This document shows positions 14,634-22,435 of a DNA stretch of 22,435 bases, piece after piece. A model generated the notes under the pieces. That model saw only the letters and a list, made by a program, of their open reading frames with translations, was not told the origin of the DNA and did no database searches. Each line of letters opens with the position of its first letter. Position 1 is the stretch's first letter. The translations under genes and the position numbers were made by a program. Origin of the DNA: Flavobacterium sp. UBA6721 (GTDB taxonomy: Bacteria > Bacteroidota > Bacteroidia > Flavobacteriales > Flavobacteriaceae); contig DKIJ01000019.1 in the NCBI GenBank assembly GCA_002454195.1, forward strand, positions 1-22,435. The letters run 5' to 3'.

Positions 14634-15065
14634 CTAAATTCTTATCTTCACATTTGTCCCACTTTTTTCAACTAAATAATTAGCATTTTCAGAAGTTATA
14701 CTCTCAAAATAATAATTAGTTCCGCAACCGTTATTTATTATAATTTTTCCTTTCAAAGGGATTGTAATTTCATTATTCAAAATAATTGAGAAATTTATTA
14801 TTCCTTCCGTATTTATTGGAAAAATTGTAAAAATATTTTGTTGTCCTTCTTGATAAAAATTCACTGGAAATTGGTTTGCAGGATTTGTAACTATTTGCAA
14901 TTGGTTTTGTGTAAACATTCCGATTGTAAAAACATTTTCGCCTGAAATTTTATCAACAATATTGATGTCAATGTTATTTGGCAAAGGCAAACAAGTAGTT
15001 TCATCTTCTTTTTTTGAACAAGAATTTAAAACTAGCAAAATCATTAGTATGAATACTTTTCTCAT
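14634..15065 (-). CDS. Small lipoprotein of unknown function
   Basis: A 143-residue protein with a short lipoprotein signal (lipobox LNSC, C16) followed by SKKEDETT and a beta-rich body. No family was recognised. Three Cys remain (including C25 and one in NNGCGTNYY). The start codon overlaps the stop codon of the polyferredoxin gene (TAATG at 15063-15067), which argues for a partnership with it, possibly at the periplasmic face of the membrane. Confidence 0.65.
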   Translation of the reverse strand: MRKVFILMILLVLNSCSKKEDETTCLPLPNNIDINIVDKISGENVFTIGMFTQNQLQIVTNPANQFPVNFYQEGQQNIFTIFPINTEGIINFSIILNNEITIPLKGKIIINNGCGTNYYFESITSENANYLVEKSGTNVKIRI

Positions 15066-16657
15066 TATTTCTGATTTATCAAATCCAATAAATTCACATC
15101 ATTTCCTAAAAGAATATCATTAGCATTGATTCTTCCTTTTTCGGAAGCGTTTTCTAATTTTAAAACACCACGCGGACAAACTGCTGAGCAAATTCCGCAA
15201 CCAACACACGAAGAACGAACAATATTTTCTCCTTTTTGCGCATAACTACGTACATCAATTCCCATTTCGCAATGCGTGGTGCAATTCCCACAAGAAATAC
15301 ATTGTCCGCCATTAGTTGTAATTCTAAATTTTGAGAACAAACGTTGCTGCAATCCTAATATTGCCGCCATCGGACAACCAAATCGACACCAAACACGGTT
15401 TCCTAAAATAGGGTAGAAGCCAACTCCAATTACTCCAGAAAATGCCGAACCAATAGCAAATCCGTACCATTCTCTTAATTTGAAACTATCAATAAAAAGT
15501 ATATTTGTATTTCCTGAAAAGAAATTAATCATCAATGAAGAAATTATAATTGCTATTAATGTTCCAATAGTAAATTTGGCATCTGTATCTAAATCATTGC
15601 GTTTGAAAATAAATAAAACTCCAGTAAAAACAACTAGAAAACCAACAATTCCGTATATAAATTGATTTTTGGTAATGAAACTCAAATCAGGATTATCATT
15701 CAAAAAAGTAAACACAACTGCGATAGTCATGATGAAAGATAAAGCTAATACAATATGAATAGACCAGCGCTCAAACTTCCAAGCTTTTTGAGATGAATTA
15801 GATAAATGTCGAAAACTATCACCAGCAGTTTCAGCTAAACCTCCACAACCACAAACCCAAGAACAGTACCAACGTTTGCCATAAAAATAAGTTAATATTG
15901 GTGAGATTATAAATATCATTGAAATACCAAATAATAGCATAAACAACCCAAGGTTTCCACCATTTAATAAATTTTTTAGATGCCAATCATTAAAGAAATA
16001 ATAATTCAAAGGCCACATATTTTTTAAATCTTTTGCAAAATAGGCTTTTTCAGGATTTAATTTTTCGAGTATTTCAGGAATTAAAAATGCAAATCCCAAT
16101 TGAAAAAACATTACTGAAATGGTACGAACCAATTGGTATTTGTTGTGTCGGTATTTTAAAATAAATTTATATCCTAAGCCTAAAATTGCGATGGTGTACA
16201 ATGTTCCATAAACAAACCATTGACTGGCAATTTTACCATTTAAAGCCAAGCTCAAGGGATCAAAAAATCCTACTATACCAGAATTAGTAGCACCGTTTTC
16301 TCCTAATCCTAAATATTTTGGAAACCAATATAATGCAACATAAAAAGAGGTTAAAACAATACCAATAATCCAAGCGATAACCCCTTTATTTGAAATACTT
16401 TTATGATAAACACCATTGTTGCTAATTCCTTTTGGTTTAGATAAATATGTTGTATTTGCGTATAGAATAGTACCACTTAGAATTCCAGTAATTGAAATGA
16501 ATAACCAAAGTCGTTTATTTGGAAATGAAACATTGAAAAATGCTAATAGCAAAATAAATAATCCGATGAAACCTAGTGCTAAACCTATTTTTTGGGATAT
16601 ATTTAAAGAGTTGCTATTGTGTGCAGCTAATGATAAGTTTTTATCTAATTGACTCAT
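15065..16657 (-). CDS. Membrane polyferredoxin (NapH/NosR/CcoG-like) with two C-terminal ferredoxin motifs
   Basis: A 530-residue inner-membrane protein. About ten hydrophobic segments are spread over residues 25-415, interrupted by CSWVCGC (C265, C269, C271) and CRFGCP (C424, C428) motifs, the pattern of NapH/NosR/RdxA-type membrane ferredoxins. The end has two 4Fe-4S motifs: C453-x2-C456-x2-C459-x3-C463 and C484-x2-C487-x2-C490-x3-C494-P. It should move electrons between the cytoplasm and the periplasm. It lies 2 bp from an FAD/NAD(P)H oxidoreductase, its probable electron source, and overlaps the lipoprotein gene downstream. What it reduces is not known. Confidence 0.85.
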   Translation of the reverse strand: MSQLDKNLSLAAHNSNSLNISQKIGLALGFIGLFILLLAFFNVSFPNKRLWLFISITGILSGTILYANTTYLSKPKGISNNGVYHKSISNKGVIAWIIGIVLTSFYVALYWFPKYLGLGENGATNSGIVGFFDPLSLALNGKIASQWFVYGTLYTIAILGLGYKFILKYRHNKYQLVRTISVMFFQLGFAFLIPEILEKLNPEKAYFAKDLKNMWPLNYYFFNDWHLKNLLNGGNLGLFMLLFGISMIFIISPILTYFYGKRWYCSWVCGCGGLAETAGDSFRHLSNSSQKAWKFERWSIHIVLALSFIMTIAVVFTFLNDNPDLSFITKNQFIYGIVGFLVVFTGVLFIFKRNDLDTDAKFTIGTLIAIIISSLMINFFSGNTNILFIDSFKLREWYGFAIGSAFSGVIGVGFYPILGNRVWCRFGCPMAAILGLQQRLFSKFRITTNGGQCISCGNCTTHCEMGIDVRSYAQKGENIVRSSCVGCGICSAVCPRGVLKLENASEKGRINANDILLGNDVNLLDLINQK

Positions 16658-16659
16658 AG

Positions 16660-17955
16660 TTAGGCAGATTTAAATTCGATTAGTTGTTGTGTTAAGGTGC
16701 TCTTTATTTCATCAAAATGTGAGGTAAAAAATTCTGGATCGAAGTTGGCTTTTTTTAAATGTTCTATAACATATTCTACTGTTTTTTTATCTGTCAAAAC
16801 TTTATCAAAAAACTCATGACGCATTCGTATTCCAAATGTATTTATTCCTAAAAATTCATTAGTGTTTTTATCATAAGAAACTCTAATGGATTTTTTGCCG
16901 TCTTTATATTCCCAATAGGCTTGAGCTTCGTTTTCTAAAGGTTTGGCAAAAACCCAACCGTAAGTTTGATATTCTATGTCTAAAAATTTAGCTGAATTAA
17001 ACCAATGTCCAGGATTATATTGAGTTGGTTTACCGCAAATGGTTTGTGCTAATGCTTCACCCATCATTCTGCCAGTATACCAAACGGCTTCTATTGAACG
17101 ACGTAAACCAATGGCTTCATGTTGCTCGGCGCAATCGCCAATAGCAAAAATGTCTTTTATATTTGTTTCTAAAAAGCGGTTGACTTTTACTCCACGACCT
17201 AATTCAATTCCTGAATCTTTTAAAAAATCAATATTTGGAGTGACACCTGCCGTTAAACCTACAATTTGACAATCTATAGTTTCGTTTTTGTCAGTTACAA
17301 TAGCTCTAGCATTCCCATTTTCATCGGATAGAATTTTGAGTAATCCAGTTTCTAATCTTAAATCAATGTGATGTTCAGCAATATGTCTATTTATCATTTG
17401 ACTTTCACCAAAAGGCAATACGCCTCCCCAAAAACTCTTTTCACGAACTAAGAAAGTAACTTCAATATTTCGGGAACGTAACATCTCGGCAAGTTCAATT
17501 CCAATTAATCCGCCTCCAACAATAACAGCTCGTTTAGCAGTTTTTGAATACTCTTCTAAATTTTCTAAGTCATCTTTGTGGTACAATCCAGTTACTCCTT
17601 TTAAATCTTGACCTGGCCAACCAAATTTATTGGGTTTAGATCCGGTAGCAATGATTAATTTATCAAAAGTTATGATGGTATCATCGTCTAAAATAAGTGT
17701 TTTCAATTTAGCATTTAATTGAACAACTAAACCAGTTACCAAATCAATTTTATTTTTTTTCCAAAAATCATTTTCGTAAGGTTGTGTATGTTCAAATTTC
17801 ATATGACCCATATAAACATACATCAATGCTGTTCTAGAAAAGAAATATTCACTTTCAGCAGAAATAATTGTAATTTTCTTGTCCGATTGTTTTCTAATAT
17901 GTCTTGCAGCTGTGACACCGGAAATTCCATTCCCAATAATTACAATATGTTCCAT
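16660..17955 (-). CDS. FAD/NAD(P)H-dependent oxidoreductase (pyridine nucleotide-disulfide type)
   Basis: A 431-residue flavoprotein with a Rossmann FAD motif at the N-terminus (IGNGISG, 7-13), a second NAD(P) motif (IVGGGLIGIELAEML, 145-159) and the FAD-contacting AIGDCAE at 271-277. The form is like the FAD module of NirB or rubredoxin/ferredoxin reductases. No disulfide-type CxxxxC is seen. No signal peptide, so cytoplasmic. It is followed 2 bp later by the polyferredoxin, so a chain from NAD(P)H through FAD to Fe-S clusters to the periplasm is plausible. Not a complete nitrite reductase: no siroheme or Rieske domain. Confidence 0.85.
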   Translation of the reverse strand: MEHIVIIGNGISGVTAARHIRKQSDKKITIISAESEYFFSRTALMYVYMGHMKFEHTQPYENDFWKKNKIDLVTGLVVQLNAKLKTLILDDDTIITFDKLIIATGSKPNKFGWPGQDLKGVTGLYHKDDLENLEEYSKTAKRAVIVGGGLIGIELAEMLRSRNIEVTFLVREKSFWGGVLPFGESQMINRHIAEHHIDLRLETGLLKILSDENGNARAIVTDKNETIDCQIVGLTAGVTPNIDFLKDSGIELGRGVKVNRFLETNIKDIFAIGDCAEQHEAIGLRRSIEAVWYTGRMMGEALAQTICGKPTQYNPGHWFNSAKFLDIEYQTYGWVFAKPLENEAQAYWEYKDGKKSIRVSYDKNTNEFLGINTFGIRMRHEFFDKVLTDKKTVEYVIEHLKKANFDPEFFTSHFDEIKSTLTQQLIEFKSA

Positions 17956-18027
17956 ACTTTACTGTATTAATTTATTGTTAAAGATTTGTTTACAATTTAC
18001 AAAGAATAGTAGTCAAAAAAAATGTTA

Positions 18028-18933
18028 TTAAAAAATAAATCTTAAGCCTACGTTATACGATTGCCCTAAACCAGTATCATTACCTCGAACAAACTTGCTA
18101 TATAACGTTTCAACATTTAAAACCTTAGTCAATTGGTATTTTGCTCCCATACCTAACGCTGAATAGTTCTGTGAAAAATCATTTCCTAAATCTATTAGTT
18201 GGGCATGTTGTACAAATCCTAAAATAGTAAATTTATTTGTTGGAAAATAACTTAAGAAAACTCCCGGTGCCATTTCTAGACTATTGTTTGCAAAACCTCC
18301 ATTCTCATTGAATGTATTATCTGCATTTACAGATTTTTCACCAAAGAATAATCGCGTTCTTATTTCAGAAAATAACTGGAACTTCTTTCCTGGGAAGGTA
18401 TAATCGTAAAAAAAACGATTTTGCCATATATAACTGTTTTGTGCTAGATAACCGTTTTTATCGGTTTCCTTGTCAAAAACTGGAATAAAGAATGAACTTT
18501 GAATGGAGAAACGCGGTAAACCATTAAAAGGTGCAATTTTTACCGATGGTGCAATATGTGATAATCCAGTTCTTGATTTTCCAACTTCATTATTAAAACT
18601 AAAAACGCTTGTGGTACTTTCACCTCCAAAAGAATTAGAACGGTATTCGACTATTAAGCCTGCGTTTATTTTTTTATTGTTTGAAACTCCCGTAAAAACC
18701 TCTAAAGATGTAGTAAAGAAATTTGATCGAGGTACATCGCTAGTTATTCCATTACTTTCAGCTCGGGTTTGAGTATATAAATTATTAAACCATTTGATAT
18801 CCCATTTTCCTTTTTCTAAGAGTTTTGATGGAGTATAATTTTGAATATTTGATTGTTCAACTGCTGTGCTATCTTGTTGTGCAAAAGTTGTAAAACTAGT
18901 CAGCAGAATTAAGCTTAGGATAATTTTTTTCAT
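18028..18933 (-). CDS. Outer-membrane beta-barrel protein, unknown function
   Basis: A 301-residue protein with a Sec signal (1-19, ending FAQ) and alternating hydrophobic/aromatic strands throughout, ending in the terminal phenylalanine VGLRFIF that marks outer-membrane barrels. About twelve strands are likely. No named family was recognised. It is 35 bp downstream of the DUF547 gene and 72 bp upstream of the oxidoreductase. Confidence 0.75.
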   Translation of the reverse strand: MKKIILSLILLTSFTTFAQQDSTAVEQSNIQNYTPSKLLEKGKWDIKWFNNLYTQTRAESNGITSDVPRSNFFTTSLEVFTGVSNNKKINAGLIVEYRSNSFGGESTTSVFSFNNEVGKSRTGLSHIAPSVKIAPFNGLPRFSIQSSFFIPVFDKETDKNGYLAQNSYIWQNRFFYDYTFPGKKFQLFSEIRTRLFFGEKSVNADNTFNENGGFANNSLEMAPGVFLSYFPTNKFTILGFVQHAQLIDLGNDFSQNYSALGMGAKYQLTKVLNVETLYSKFVRGNDTGLGQSYNVGLRFIF

Positions 18934-18968
18934 GTTTTTGTATTTTTGTTTAATTTGATAATTGGGGT

Positions 18969-19676
18969 CTATTTTTTATTTAAATTCCAATCATAAGGAT
19001 AATAAGAAACTTTACTTTTTACATCTATTTTTTCTTCTCTAAACTGATTGATAAAATCGATTTCATTTTTACCTTTTGAAACAAAATCAGTTTTATACCA
19101 CTCAAAAATTTGAGATAATTGAACTTTATTTGCGTATACTTTTATAAAATTGGGATTGTTTAACGCTAACTTGGTTTGTTTGTTTAACTGTTCTTCAACC
19201 GTTTCTGGTAGATATGCAGCATTGATAATAGGTGGGCAACCGTTAGCACCACAAACCAAAACAAAATGAAATCTTGCATCGTTAAATTTTGCTCGTATTA
19301 ATTTGTTTTCTATATCGTTTAACGTATATTTTTTTCCAGCTATCGTGTACGTTTCTTTATCAAATAATCCGCCGATATCGGTTGGCATTTTTACCGGATA
19401 TTTTGCTATAACTCCTTTAATTAGGAATAAGTTATAAGTATTAATTAGAAATGCTTTTTGAGTAGTAACCGATTCTTTTGAAAAATCAGTTTTTGCAACA
19501 ATATCAATTATTTCATTTAGTAACATCGGATTACTTTTAATGGCTTGATAATCCACTTTACTATTTGAAACATTTTTCTTTAAAAAAGCATCAGTTTTAG
19601 TAAAAAAAGTCGTTAAACTTTGAGAATTAACAATAGGCGAAGCTAAAAGTACTAGTAGTAATATTAATTTTTTCAT
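18969..19676 (-). CDS. Exported DUF547 protein
   Basis: A 235-residue protein with a signal peptide (ending VNSQ near residue 19) and a DUF547 domain: KVDYQAIK, QKAFLINTYNLFLIKGV, and RFHFVLVCGANGCPP (135-149) with C142 and C147, the motif typical of the family. DUF547 is widespread but has no firm function; the conserved cysteine motif suggests a redox or metal role. It is the first gene of the long minus-strand operon, 29 bp from the -7 box of the Crp-type promoter. Confidence 0.86.
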   Translation of the reverse strand: MKKLILLLVLLASPIVNSQSLTTFFTKTDAFLKKNVSNSKVDYQAIKSNPMLLNEIIDIVAKTDFSKESVTTQKAFLINTYNLFLIKGVIAKYPVKMPTDIGGLFDKETYTIAGKKYTLNDIENKLIRAKFNDARFHFVLVCGANGCPPIINAAYLPETVEEQLNKQTKLALNNPNFIKVYANKVQLSQIFEWYKTDFVSKGKNEIDFINQFREEKIDVKSKVSYYPYDWNLNKK

Positions 19677-19704
19677 TTTTTTAAAACTTTATTTATTGAT
19701 GAAA

Positions 19705-19751
19705 CAAATATAGATTTGATAAAAAATAAATTTTGTCAGGTACTTTACATT
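19705..19751 (-). promoter_or_regulatory. Crp/Fnr-type class II promoter of the DUF547-polyferredoxin operon
   Basis: A perfect -7 box, TATATTTG on minus (plus 19705-19712), has the motif TTGTCAGGTACTTTACATT at plus 19733-19751, 28 bp away. It contains TGTCA-GGTACT-TTACA, a full match to TGTnA-N6-TnACA. The centre is near -41 from the predicted start. It matches the msr-island site at 16 of 19 positions and in exact spacing. Confidence 0.7.
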
Positions 19752-19911
19752 TGGTTGAATTATTATATTTAAATTGAAAATTGGAAACTAAATATTAACC
19801 AAATTTCAATAAAGTCAATAAAATATAAAAATATTATTTATTATTATTGCAATATTAAATTTACATACGCTTTAATTTTTTTGAAGTGTCCTATTCATTA
19901 AAATGTAATAA

Positions 19912-19938
19912 TTGCAAGTCTTTCAGTAAGTAAATTTG
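19912..19938 (+). promoter_or_regulatory. Promoter of the Omp85-like/GH113 pair
   Basis: TAAATTTG at 19931-19938 is a perfect -7 box, with TTG at 19912-19914 sixteen bases upstream as the -33 element. It leaves a 5' leader of about 100 nt before the start at 20043. A second, weaker box GATATTTG nearer the gene would leave too short a leader. Confidence 0.5.
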
Positions 19939-20042
19939 TTTTATTTTAAGTTAAGACCATTTGTAATTTTACCTTAATATTTAGCAATTTTCCATAGGTT
20001 TTAAATTATGATGATTTAATTTAGATATTTGTAAAAAAAACT

Positions 20043-21296
20043 ATGAGATACCTTCTTCTCTTTTTTCTCTTTTCTCAAATCATTGTTTATGCTCATCAGA
20101 AAAATGTTACCTCAATACATTGGAAAGGCAATAAAAAAATGAGTGTTAAATTTATGACCTCTTTTATTGAAACTAAAGTAGGTCAACCTTTAGATAGTTT
20201 AAAGATTAATAGAGATGTAGCTGCTTTAAAACGTTTGAATGGTATTTCTAATGTGACTTATGAAGTTGCCGATACAAGTTCGGGCTACGATGTACTATTT
20301 ATATTAATTGAGAATTGGAGTATTTTGCCTAACCTTTCGCTTTGGACTACAGATGAAGCTACAGCAGCCTACAGAATTGGAATTTATGACTACAATTTTT
20401 TAGGAAGAAATGCAACTGTTGGAGGGTTTTATCAGTATAATGGTGCTTCTTCTTTCGGATTAAATTTCTCTGCACCATTTTTATTTTCTTCCAATTTCGG
20501 AATTGAATCCAGTATTCAAAAATTAGCAAGTATTGAGCCTGTATTTGTATCTGAAAATTCTGCTCGATATAAGTATACCAATACTGGTGCTGAATTATTA
20601 GGTGTCTACCGCATTGATTTTAGAAATTCTATAAAATTAGGTGTCAATTTATTTCGAGAAAAGTATCAATATATTTCTGGAGCAACTGCAGACAACGTGC
20701 CTCAGTCTTTAGAAGTCAATAAAACCTTATTTAAATCAAATTATAATTATGATAATTTATTATATGATTTTTATTTAATAAAAGGACTAAGAAGCACCTT
20801 TTTTTGTCAGTATGTTTTTAGTTCCAATGAATTTCAAAATGATTTTATTATTGCTTGGAATGATTTTTCGTATTTTAAACGAATAGGAAGAACAGGAAAC
20901 TGGGCGAGCAGATTGCGATTGGGTTTATCTTCTAATGATGAAAGTCCGTTTTCGCCTTTTGCTTTAGACAATAATTTAAACATTAGAGGTGTTGGGAATA
21001 TTATTGATAGAGGAACCGGAGCAATTGTTTTTAATACAGAATACAGAACTACGTTATATGAAAAAAAATGGTTTGTACTGCAAGGAAATGCATTTGTAGA
21101 TAGTGGTAGTTGGAGAAAACCTGGTGGTGGTTTTGATGATTTTGCAAATGCAGATAACTTTAGAGTTTATCCAGGTGTAGGGTTACGATTTATTCATAAA
21201 ACTATATTCAATGCTACTTTTAGAATAGATTATGGCTATGGTATAACTAAAAATGCTTCTAATGGAATTGTTTTTGGAATTGGACAGTATTTTTAA
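20043..21296 (+). CDS. Omp85-like outer-membrane barrel with one POTRA domain
   Basis: A 417-residue protein with a signal peptide (1-18). Residues about 20-95 form a single POTRA-like domain (VTSIHWKGNKKMSVKFM, RDVAALKRLNGISNVTYEV), and residues about 98-417 form a 16-strand-type barrel (YRIGIYDYNFLGRNATVGG..., NIRGVGN in the later part) ending IGQYF with the terminal Phe. The layout is like TamA/BamA/ShlB relatives but with only one POTRA, so it is not BamA itself. It may translocate or assemble an unknown partner. The start codon was chosen for its signal peptide. The GH113-like gene follows after 10 bp. Confidence 0.82.
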   Translation: MRYLLLFFLFSQIIVYAHQKNVTSIHWKGNKKMSVKFMTSFIETKVGQPLDSLKINRDVAALKRLNGISNVTYEVADTSSGYDVLFILIENWSILPNLSLWTTDEATAAYRIGIYDYNFLGRNATVGGFYQYNGASSFGLNFSAPFLFSSNFGIESSIQKLASIEPVFVSENSARYKYTNTGAELLGVYRIDFRNSIKLGVNLFREKYQYISGATADNVPQSLEVNKTLFKSNYNYDNLLYDFYLIKGLRSTFFCQYVFSSNEFQNDFIIAWNDFSYFKRIGRTGNWASRLRLGLSSNDESPFSPFALDNNLNIRGVGNIIDRGTGAIVFNTEYRTTLYEKKWFVLQGNAFVDSGSWRKPGGGFDDFANADNFRVYPGVGLRFIHKTIFNATFRIDYGYGITKNASNGIVFGIGQYF

Positions 21297-21306
21297 TTTT
21301 TAACAA

Positions 21307-22296
21307 ATGAAGAACAGGTATTTCTTTTTTTTACTATTTTCAGTTTCTTGCCTCGCTCAAACAAAAATTAACGGAATCAGTTTTGTGGCATCGAATAGAG
21401 AAATTACTATTGATGCTATCAAACCAGTCATTGCGACACATGCCAATTGGGTGACTTTGATGCCTTATGGTTTTATGAAAACTGAACACGATTCAACTGT
21501 AGTTTTCAACTCAAAGCGTCAATGGATTAACGAACGAAAAGATGGAATTGAACAAACGGCTAAACTATTCAAAAACCAAAAAATAAAAGTAATGCTCAAA
21601 CCTCAAATTTGGATTCCCAAAGGCGGTTTTACAGGTCATATAAAAATGAAATCTGAAAAAGAATGGATTGCATTTGAAAAAAATTATGAAAGATTTATTT
21701 TATTTTATGCTAAAATTGCACAAACTACCCATTGCGAATTGTTTTGTATTGGTACCGAAATGAATGCGTTCGTAGTAGCTAGACCACTTTTTTGGAAAGC
21801 ATTAATTGTCAAAATAAAGTCGGATTTCAAAGGCAAAATAACGTACGCAGAGAATTGGGATACTTATAAATCAGTTCCATTTATAGCCTCGCTAGATTAT
21901 ATAGGTATTGATGCTTATTTTCCTTTAGATACTGGTAAAACACCAACAATAAAATCACTAGAAACTTCATGGCTACCTTTAAAAAAAGAGATGCGATTGT
22001 TGTCAAAAAAATACAATAAAAAAATTCTTTTTACAGAATATGGGTACCAAAGTAAAGATTTCGCAACCCTAGAACCATGGGATCATTCTAAAAGTAGAAC
22101 TGTAAATTTAAAAGGTCAGGAAAATGCGTTAACAACGATTTTTAATCAATTTTGGAAAGAAGATTGGTTTGCAGGCGGTTTTTTGTGGAAATGGTATGAT
22201 AATCATAATGAAGCAGGAGGAAGTAGTGACAGTGATTATACCGTTCAGAATAAACCATCCGAAAAAATTGTAAAAAACTATTATTCTAAAAATTAA
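21307..22296 (+). CDS. GH113-like glycoside hydrolase (beta-mannanase type)
   Basis: A 329-residue exported enzyme with a signal segment (FFFLLFSVSCLAQ; C15 could also be a lipoprotein site). The TIM-barrel pattern of family GH113 is seen: INGISFVASN at 21-30, MPYGFMK, LKPQIWIP at 98-105, the acid/base Glu E151 in CIGTEMN, ENWDTY, IGIDAYFPL at 199-207, and the likely nucleophile E244 in FTEYGYQ, and GGFLWKW near the C-terminus. GH113 enzymes cleave beta-mannan; the actual substrate here is uncertain. It sits 10 bp after the Omp85-like gene, so both are probably cotranslated. It may act on surface glycans. Confidence 0.82.
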   Translation: MKNRYFFFLLFSVSCLAQTKINGISFVASNREITIDAIKPVIATHANWVTLMPYGFMKTEHDSTVVFNSKRQWINERKDGIEQTAKLFKNQKIKVMLKPQIWIPKGGFTGHIKMKSEKEWIAFEKNYERFILFYAKIAQTTHCELFCIGTEMNAFVVARPLFWKALIVKIKSDFKGKITYAENWDTYKSVPFIASLDYIGIDAYFPLDTGKTPTIKSLETSWLPLKKEMRLLSKKYNKKILFTEYGYQSKDFATLEPWDHSKSRTVNLKGQENALTTIFNQFWKEDWFAGGFLWKWYDNHNEAGGSSDSDYTVQNKPSEKIVKNYYSKN

Positions 22297-22335
22297 GAAA
22301 GTGCAACCCATAAATAGTATTGCACTTTCTCTTTT
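22296..22335 (+). terminator. Rho-independent terminator after the GH113-like gene
   Basis: A perfect 11-bp stem (AGAAAGTGCAA at 22296-22306 with TTGCACTTTCT at 22320-22330) with a 13-nt loop is followed by CTTTT. It begins on the last base of the stop codon. The other strand also has TTTTT after the stem, so it may work both ways. Confidence 0.82.
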
Positions 22336-22435
22336 AAACAAAACAAAATGGGATTATTTTTTTATCACTCGTTTTTTATAATTTCTATATTCAGAATCTG
22401 TATTTTTAAATTAAGGTTTAATAGTCAAAAATGGT
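22336..22435. other. Unassigned right end of the window
   Basis: One hundred bases after the terminator show no gene that can be supported. A plus ATG at 22348 stays open to the edge for 29 codons but is a low-complexity Phe/Ile-rich stretch, and the minus-strand frames have stops. Confidence 0.6.

Larger units (their letters stand above)
19677..20042. other. Divergent intergenic region
   Basis: The 366-bp gap between the minus-strand operon and the plus-strand pair holds the class II Crp/Fnr-like promoter at 19705-19751 and a plus-strand -7 box at 19931-19938. The very AT-rich middle (about 19790-19860) shows no ORF, clear hairpin or RNA gene. Confidence 0.7.

Noticed and set aside
16660..17955. 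Assimilatory nitrite reductase (NirB) call for the flavoprotein
   Set aside because: Only the FAD/NAD module is present. No siroheme-binding or Fe-S domains follow and no nirD is nearby.
22352..22410. Short minus-strand peptide ending KKRVIKK, resembling the end of a T9SS sorting domain
   Set aside because: An in-frame TAA lies only 17 codons upstream of the stop, so no gene of useful length can be read.
22348..22435. Plus-strand frame opening at ATG and running off the window
   Set aside because: Only 29 codons, dominated by Phe and Ile, no recognisable signal or domain, and it follows directly after a terminator. Not enough to call a gene.

Overview
The window is AT-rich chromosomal DNA from a Bacteroidota bacterium, most likely a member of the Flavobacteriaceae. 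The evidence is a type A T9SS C-terminal sorting domain, lipoproteins with the usual signal form, -7 promoter boxes of the Bacteroidota type (TAnnTTTG), weak ribosome binding sites, and many proteins whose best family matches are flavobacterial. No rRNA, tRNA or CRISPR array was seen. Almost everything is on the minus strand; only the last two genes (20043-22296) run on the plus strand.

Layout from left to right. (1) 57-1892: a minus-strand cluster transcribed right to left, with a secreted YHS-domain protein, an AhpD/CMD-family protein with a CxxC...H motif, and, after a likely terminator, a uracil-DNA-glycosylase-superfamily protein. The promoter has a 21-bp-period direct repeat of the AraC-operator type. 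A second copy of the whole promoter, with the same spacing, sits at the left edge and points out of the window. (2) 1915-3419: a secreted T9SS cargo protein (FN3, PKD-like, PPC-like and sorting domains) with its own promoter and a strong terminator. (3) 3500-9350: a damage-repair island. In order of transcription it holds an MsrB with a resolving Cys, a DUF1223 thioredoxin-like protein, a lipoprotein MsrA, a lipoprotein MsrB without the usual resolving Cys, then a 1511-bp IS3-family element, the stump of an alpha/beta hydrolase, a cyclic-nucleotide-binding/AlbA_2 fusion protein, and a dimeric-type chlorite dismutase. The IS and an associated deletion removed the N-terminal part of the hydrolase. 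(4) 9439-19751: ten closely packed minus-strand genes, with several TAATG or 8-nt stop/start overlaps: DUF547 protein, outer-membrane barrel, FAD/NAD(P)H oxidoreductase, membrane polyferredoxin, two small lipoproteins, a MORN-like protein, a DPM1-like GT2, a cellulose-synthase-like GT2, a GT-C mannosyltransferase-like protein and an M43-type metalloprotease. (5) 19912-22335: a plus-strand pair, a one-POTRA Omp85-like barrel and a GH113-like glycosidase, closed by a terminator.

The most interesting signal is regulatory. The msr island and the polyferredoxin operon each carry a Crp/Fnr-like inverted repeat (TGTCA-N6-KTACA) exactly 28 bp from a perfect -7 box, which is the class II activator position. 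Together they suggest one regulon joining extracytoplasmic methionine-sulfoxide repair, chlorite detoxification and a membrane electron-transfer module. This is inferred from sequence and gene order; no function was tested.
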